Assembly (NCBI GenBank): GCA_025054515.1
Contig: JANWZT010000042.1
Span: 1 to 9,738, forward strand
From: Candidatus Caldarchaeum sp.
Lineage (GTDB): Archaea > Thermoproteota > Nitrososphaeria_A > Caldarchaeales > Caldarchaeaceae
DNA length: 9,738 bases
Direction of reading: 5' to 3'
Shown piece by piece: positions 5,785 through 9,738 of this stretch. Numbering within the stretch: the stretch's first letter is position 1; every line of letters starts with the position of its first letter. The notes under the pieces were generated by a model, which saw nothing but the letters and a program-made list of their open reading frames with translations, had not been told where the DNA came from and did not search any database. The position numbers were made by a program, and so were the translations under genes.

Positions 5785-6957
5785 ATGCATCTCCAACCTC
5801 CTGAACATCACATCATGATTAGAAGAGTTCTGCGAGAGTTTTGTGCAAGATTTCCGCTCGAATATTGGCGTGTTAAGGATGAGAAACGGGCCTACCCTGA
5901 GGAATTCGTGCAAGAGCTGATGCAAACAGGCTGGATGGGGATCAATATTCCTATCGAATATGGTGGAGCAGGGTACGGGATAACGGAGGCCAGTATAGTG
6001 TTGGAGGAGCTTAGTGCCTCCGGTGGTGGACTGTCTGCCGCTGGTGCGGCTCATGCTTCTTTCTTCAACGTTACCATTTTGACGAAGTATGGAAATGAAA
6101 TATGTAAGAGGTTTCTTCCTTCGATAGCCCGCGGTGAGCTGAGGTTTCAAGCATTAGCGATAACGGAGCAGGGAGCAGGTTTTGACACACCGAGAATATC
6201 CACCCTCGCGGTGAAAAGGGGAGGGGAATACATTATCAACGGGAGAAAAGTGTGGATTTCACGTGTAAAGCATTCCGACCTTATGCTTTTGGTTGCGAGG
6301 ACCACGCCCTACGACGAGGTGAAGAAAAGAACTGACGGCATCACGCTGTTTCTCGTTGACTTGAGAAAGAACAAGGATTCAATATTTGTCCGGGAGATAC
6401 CCAACAACGTGAGAAGGATGGTTGATACGAATGAATTGATAATAGAGGAATTAGCTGTTCCTGAGGAGTATGTTATAGGTGAAGTTGGTCGTGGTTTTTA
6501 CCATCTTCTCGAAGTCATTAACGCAGAAAGAATCGAAATCGCTGCCGAATGTGTTGGGTTAGGCCGTTACGTCATAAAAAGGGCCGTCGAATACGCCAAA
6601 AACAGGGTAGTATTTGATAGGCCCATAGGAATGAATCAGGCGATAGCCCATCCTCTCTCGGATGCCTACATGCGGATAGAGGCCGCAGATCTAATGCGTT
6701 ATAGGGCTGCATGGCTCTACGATAGCGACCAGCCCTGTGGTGCTGAAGCAAACATGGCAAAATATCTGGCTGCGGAAGCGTGCTACCACGCATGCGATAG
6801 AGCGGTGCAGACTTTCGGAGGAAACGGGCTCTCAGCCGAAACAGACATCGAAAGATACTGGCGAGAATCACGGCTTTACATATTGGCGCCCATATCTCAA
6901 GAGATGGTTCTAAATTACCTTTCGCATAACGTTCTAGGACTTCCGAAATCCTACTGA
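5785..6957 (+). CDS. Acyl-CoA dehydrogenase
   Basis: An FAD enzyme of 390 residues that makes a 2,3-enoyl-CoA from an acyl-CoA and passes electrons to ETF. The three family domains are complete: a helical N-domain, a central beta-domain with AITEQGAGFDT at 125-135 (usual form TEPxAGSD) and YIINGRKVWIS at 149-159, and a C-terminal helical domain with RVVFDRPIGMNQAIAHPLSD at 274-293 and VQTFGGNGLSAETDIERYWR at 341-360. The C-terminal E-G-T-S that supplies the catalytic glutamate in medium-chain enzymes is replaced by APIS at 368-371 in a LAPISQEMVLNYL segment, a variant known in some branches. E248 in NAERIEIAAE lines up with the base of isovaleryl-CoA dehydrogenase and is the likely catalytic residue, hinting at a branched substrate. 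An alternative start is ATG 5815. The next gene is the aldehyde dehydrogenase, 76 bases on. Confidence 0.93.
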   Translation: MHLQPPEHHIMIRRVLREFCARFPLEYWRVKDEKRAYPEEFVQELMQTGWMGINIPIEYGGAGYGITEASIVLEELSASGGGLSAAGAAHASFFNVTILTKYGNEICKRFLPSIARGELRFQALAITEQGAGFDTPRISTLAVKRGGEYIINGRKVWISRVKHSDLMLLVARTTPYDEVKKRTDGITLFLVDLRKNKDSIFVREIPNNVRRMVDTNELIIEELAVPEEYVIGEVGRGFYHLLEVINAERIEIAAECVGLGRYVIKRAVEYAKNRVVFDRPIGMNQAIAHPLSDAYMRIEAADLMRYRAAWLYDSDQPCGAEANMAKYLAAEACYHACDRAVQTFGGNGLSAETDIERYWRESRLYILAPISQEMVLNYLSHNVLGLPKSY

Positions 6958-7004
6958 AGTCGGCTTTGTTTCCCATTTGGTCAGAGCACGCAGAGGTCAA
7001 AAGA

Positions 7005-7010
7005 TTTAAG
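7005..7010 (+). promoter_or_regulatory. TATA-like box of the aldehyde dehydrogenase gene
   Basis: TTTAAG within AAAGATTTAAGCAAGG is centred 26-27 bases before the ATG at 7034. This spacing fits a leaderless transcript separate from that of the upstream acyl-CoA dehydrogenase. Confidence 0.5.
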
Positions 7011-7033
7011 CAAGGCGCGGATGCGTTGCGACC

Positions 7034-8545
7034 ATGGTGGAAAAAGGCGTCGAAAAAACCCGTGAACTGCCGCGTTATGACCTGTTTATCAAAGGTGAAT
7101 GGACCCGGCCCGCTTCGGGCAAGTATTTTGAAGTGATCTATCCCTACAATCTGGAGGTTGTTGCCGAAGTTGCTGAAGCAGGGAAAGAAGACCTCGACAG
7201 GGCTGTTCACGCGGCGCGTGAGTCCTTTGAAAATGGTTTGTGGAGGCAGATGCCTGCTTCCGAGAGGGCGAAACTACTGTGGAGGGTCGCAGACCTTATC
7301 GAATCGGAGGGCGATAGACTTGCACGTTTGGAGACACTGTGCAACGGTAAGCTTTACAGAGAGATGCTGGGTCAGCTAAAGGCGATTCCATATTATTTTA
7401 GGTACTTCGCCGGATGGGCCGACAAAATTGTAGGCGATGCAAAATATCTGCCGGACAAACCGAACGTTCTCAACTACACTTTACGCGAGCCATATGGTGT
7501 CGTTGCCATCGTCGTTCCGTGGAATTCGCCGATTTTGCTCACTACTTTGTCACTCGCCCCAGCATTAGCATGCGGCAACACAGTGGTGGTGAAGCCCTCG
7601 AAGAACGCCCCTCTCGGGGTGATTGCACTCGCGGAAATGTTTCAACGGGCCGGGTTTCCTCCCGGAGTTTTCAACGTCGTAACAGGCCCTGGCTTCGTCG
7701 GTGAAATGCTCGTTGGCCATCCAGGTGTGGATAAGGTTTGTTTCACCGGAGGAACTGATACAGGGGTTCACGTGGCTAAGGTCGCTTCACAAAATCTGAC
7801 GAAATTCGTCCTTGAACTCGGCGGCAAGTCTCCGCAAATAGTGTTTGAGGACTGTGATGTTGATGCTGCGGTGAACGGCGTTGTTTCTGGTATAGTAGCG
7901 GCGTCGGGACAGACTTGTGTCGCTGGTTCCCGGCTTCTTGTTCAAGAAGGGCTGTATGAGGAATTTTTGGATAGAATGCGGAATGCATTCGCTAAGATAA
8001 AACTGGGGGATCCAATGGACCCGCATACGCAGATGGGTCCGGTGGCCACACGTGACCAGCTCGACAAAATTTTACACTATATCAACACAGCTAAGAAAGA
8101 AGGCGCGCGACTTGTTTATGGCGGCGGAAGGCCTGACGACCCGTCGCTAACCCACGGCTTCTTTGTGATGCCTACCATATTTGCAGACGTTAAACCAAAC
8201 ATGACCATTTGGCGTGAAGAAATTTTTGGACCAGTTTTAGCGGCTACAAGCTTCTCCGACGAGAACGAGGCCGTCAAGCTGGCTAACTCGGTTGAATTCG
8301 GCTTGGCCGCTGGTATCTGGACCCGAGATATTTACAAAGCCCACCGTGTCGCTAAGCAGGTTTATGCGGGCACCGTCTGGATTAACATGTACAGAAGCTT
8401 GTCCTACGCATCTCCTTTCGGCGGGTTCAAAAAGAGCGGAGTCGGCCGGGAGTTGGCGGCTGAGGCCATTCACGAGTTCACGCAAAGCAAAAGCGTGTGG
8501 GTGGAGTTAGCAGGCCAGAAGCGAGACCCGTTCGTGTTAGGATGA
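7034..8545 (+). CDS. NAD(P)-dependent aldehyde dehydrogenase
   Basis: A full-length 503-residue member of the classical ALDH superfamily that oxidises an aldehyde to the acid in the cytoplasm. All catalytic signatures are present: VPWNSP with N164, VVVKPSK with K187, GFPPGVFNVVTGPG in the cofactor loop, CFTGGTDTG at 236-244, LELGGKSP with the general base E261, SGQTC with the nucleophile C295, EEIFGPV with E396, and PFGGFKKSGVGRE at 461-473. The SGQTC context and the glutamate base mark a general non-acylating ALDH. It is not a CoA-acylating methylmalonate-semialdehyde dehydrogenase, which lacks that glutamate. The substrate cannot be named. Placed beside the acyl-CoA dehydrogenase and across from a hydroxyacid dehydrogenase, it could oxidise a semialdehyde made in the same pathway. 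It is convergent with the E1 beta gene, 56 bases apart. Confidence 0.95.
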   Translation: MVEKGVEKTRELPRYDLFIKGEWTRPASGKYFEVIYPYNLEVVAEVAEAGKEDLDRAVHAARESFENGLWRQMPASERAKLLWRVADLIESEGDRLARLETLCNGKLYREMLGQLKAIPYYFRYFAGWADKIVGDAKYLPDKPNVLNYTLREPYGVVAIVVPWNSPILLTTLSLAPALACGNTVVVKPSKNAPLGVIALAEMFQRAGFPPGVFNVVTGPGFVGEMLVGHPGVDKVCFTGGTDTGVHVAKVASQNLTKFVLELGGKSPQIVFEDCDVDAAVNGVVSGIVAASGQTCVAGSRLLVQEGLYEEFLDRMRNAFAKIKLGDPMDPHTQMGPVATRDQLDKILHYINTAKKEGARLVYGGGRPDDPSLTHGFFVMPTIFADVKPNMTIWREEIFGPVLAATSFSDENEAVKLANSVEFGLAAGIWTRDIYKAHRVAKQVYAGTVWINMYRSLSYASPFGGFKKSGVGRELAAEAIHEFTQSKSVWVELAGQKRDPFVLG

Positions 8546-8601
8546 ATTCTAAAGAAAGCGCACAAAAAGGATTCGTCGGCTTGAATTCCGTGGTGAGATG
8601 A

Positions 8602-9594
8602 TCATGAGGTTAGCTGTTTCGCCGCGTCTACGATTTTGTCCGCTGTAACCATGTATCTTTTTTCGAGTTCGGCTGACTGTGGAGCGGGCATTGCCGGTGA
8701 GTTTAATCGGATAATCGGTGCTTCAAGATGTTCAAAGGCATATTCACACACGTAGCCAGCCACCTCAGCCGATATACCGCAGGTTTTGACGCTGTCCTCA
8801 GCCACTATCAACCTGTTGGTCTTCTTGACCGACGCTACAATTGTCTCATAATCCATAGGAAGAATTGTTCGCAGGTCGACTACCTCGGCTTTGATGCCTT
8901 TTTCCGCCAACTTTTCGGCGGCGGCCATAGCTTCAGACACAACTCTTGAAACCGCAACTATCGTCACGTCGTCGCCTTCACGCTTTACGTCGGCCTTGCC
9001 GATTGGAACGAGATATTCCTCAGAAGGTACGTCTCCTTTGTATCCGTAGTAGGAACGGTTAACATACAGAGCACCTGACTCGACGAACAACACAGGGTCG
9101 TCATCCCTTATTGCAGATTTTATCAACCCTTTCGCGTCCTTAGGAGTTGAAGGAGCCACAATTTTTAGGCCCGGCGCTTGCATGAACGAGGCCGCTAAAA
9201 ATTGAGTGTGCTGGCTTCCGTATGCTCTGCCCAGACTGTATTGAGTCCTCACCACAAGGGGGAGTTTCACCTGTCCACCACTCATGAAACGCATTTTTGA
9301 TGCATGAGTTACAATCTGGTCGAACGCAATCCCCGCGAAGTCAAAAAACATCAACTCTACGACCGGTCTAAGCCCGTTCAACGCCGCACCTATGGCCGCC
9401 CCCACAATAGCGATCTCGGAAATCGGGATGTCCCGGACCCGCGAAGGCCCAAACTCTTTCAGCAAATCCTTCGTCACCTTGTAGACTCCGCCGGATAGAG
9501 CTACTTCTTCACCGAATACTATAACCCGGTCGTCCCGTCTCATTTCTTCACGCAGGCCTTCGTTAATGGCCTCGACGTAAGTGAGTTCTCTCAA
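8602..9594 (-). CDS. 2-Oxoacid dehydrogenase E1 component, beta subunit
   Basis: Beta subunit of a thiamine-diphosphate E1 (pyruvate or branched-chain 2-oxoacid dehydrogenase, or acetoin dehydrogenase), 330 residues, the usual length. It forms an alpha2-beta2 E1 that decarboxylates a 2-oxoacid and acylates the lipoyl group of E2. Seen in order: VFGEEV, GGVYKVTKDLL, RDIPISE with the thiamine-activating E60, the mainly conserved ELMFFDFAGIAFDQIV, MSGGQVKLPLVVR, YGSQHTQ with H129 (HSQ in most relatives), PGLKIVAPSTPKDAKGL, then the transketolase C-domain with VVDLRTILPMDYETI and PQSAELE. The start is TTG at 9594: GGTGA at 9602-9606 lies seven bases upstream and overlaps the stop codon of the preceding E1 alpha gene, so the two are an operon with coupled translation. 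E2 and E3 genes are not in the window. The substrate is not resolved between pyruvate and branched-chain 2-oxoacids. Confidence 0.95.
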   Translation of the reverse strand: MRELTYVEAINEGLREEMRRDDRVIVFGEEVALSGGVYKVTKDLLKEFGPSRVRDIPISEIAIVGAAIGAALNGLRPVVELMFFDFAGIAFDQIVTHASKMRFMSGGQVKLPLVVRTQYSLGRAYGSQHTQFLAASFMQAPGLKIVAPSTPKDAKGLIKSAIRDDDPVLFVESGALYVNRSYYGYKGDVPSEEYLVPIGKADVKREGDDVTIVAVSRVVSEAMAAAEKLAEKGIKAEVVDLRTILPMDYETIVASVKKTNRLIVAEDSVKTCGISAEVAGYVCEYAFEHLEAPIIRLNSPAMPAPQSAELEKRYMVTADKIVDAAKQLTS

Positions 9595-9601
9595 GCGTCT
9601 C

Positions 9602-9606
9602 TCACC
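9602..9606 (-). promoter_or_regulatory. Ribosome-binding site of the E1 beta gene
   Basis: GGTGA on the minus strand, seven bases before the TTG at 9594 and sharing its first G with the TAG stop of E1 alpha. It decides the non-ATG start and is the only strong Shine-Dalgarno site I see in the window. Confidence 0.7.
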
Positions 9607-9738
9607 TATACAGGTGTGGAGTAAACGAGCTTAGGTAGTTGCTCGTAATCGTAGACAGGTGATTTTAGAACTTCGTCGACTATCTTGTCCAATTCCTTGT
9701 TCACTTCATCTTCAATCATCTTTTGCTCATCGTCGCTG
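9606..9738 (-). CDS. 2-Oxoacid dehydrogenase E1 component, alpha subunit (C-terminal part)
   Basis: The last 43 residues of a protein that continues beyond the right edge of the window, ending with TAG at 9606-9608. The charged helical stretch with EDEVNKELDKIVDEVLKSP and the following VYDYEQLPKLVYS match the C-terminus of E1 alpha subunits, which end with a helix, an S-P turn and a short tail. The assignment rests mostly on its position: it lies 11 bases before the E1 beta start on the same strand, the standard alpha-beta order. The catalytic part binding thiamine diphosphate is outside the window. Confidence 0.82.
   Translation of the reverse strand, partial: SDDEQKMIEDEVNKELDKIVDEVLKSPVYDYEQLPKLVYSTPV

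Noticed and set aside
6572..7210. Minus-strand open frame of 212 codons
   Set aside because: It covers the end of the acyl-CoA dehydrogenase and the start of the aldehyde dehydrogenase, both certain. Its product has no family features.
7034..8545. Methylmalonate-semialdehyde dehydrogenase, which would complete a valine pathway
   Set aside because: The glutamate base (E261) and the SGQTC nucleophile context are those of general non-acylating aldehyde dehydrogenases.
1..9738. CRISPR array, insertion sequence or integrase site
   Set aside because: No regularly spaced repeats, no transposase or integrase reading frame and no terminal repeat pair were found.

Overview
The window looks like archaeal chromosomal DNA. 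Most genes are preceded by an A/T-rich TATA-like box about 20-35 bases before a start codon, with little or no leader, and only one gene shows a well-placed GGTGA ribosome-binding site. The gene set (F420-type PPOX flavoprotein, stand-alone nucleotidyltransferase, acyl-CoA and aldehyde dehydrogenases, E1 subunits of a 2-oxoacid dehydrogenase) fits a respiring archaeon of mid-range GC. A Thermoproteota lineage such as the Caldarchaeales (Aigarchaeota) is a plausible but unproven guess.

Left part (1-2350): a loose region with signs of gene decay. A DUF3800-family gene at 28-576 (minus) is broken by several frame changes and a stop codon. It is followed upstream by a PPOX/F420 flavoprotein gene (627-1019), a short fragment resembling an MNT-type nucleotidyltransferase (1064-1300), an intact sugar-phosphate nucleotidyltransferase (1303-2037), and about 300 bases (2062-2359) holding only small candidate remnants and a hairpin.

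Centre (2360-8545): a compact catabolic block. Three minus-strand genes encode an MmgE/PrpD-family enzyme, a CitE/malyl-CoA-lyase-like enzyme and a 3-hydroxyisobutyrate-dehydrogenase-like oxidoreductase, each with its own TATA-like box. Divergent from them, on the plus strand, are an acyl-CoA dehydrogenase and an NAD(P)-dependent aldehyde dehydrogenase. Together they suggest oxidation of a branched or C4-C6 carboxylic acid through CoA esters, ending in lyase cleavage to an acyl-CoA plus a 2-oxoacid. The exact substrate cannot be read from the sequence.

Right end (8602-9738): convergent with the aldehyde dehydrogenase lies the E1 beta gene of a pyruvate/branched-chain 2-oxoacid dehydrogenase. 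It starts with TTG, and its ribosome-binding site overlaps the stop codon of the E1 alpha gene, which runs out of the window. This complex could feed on 2-oxoacids made by the central block.

No tRNA, rRNA, CRISPR array or insertion sequence was found. The most notable non-obvious observations are the decayed DUF3800 gene, a 17-base promoter element shared almost exactly by the PPOX and MmgE/PrpD genes, and the unassigned catabolic cluster.
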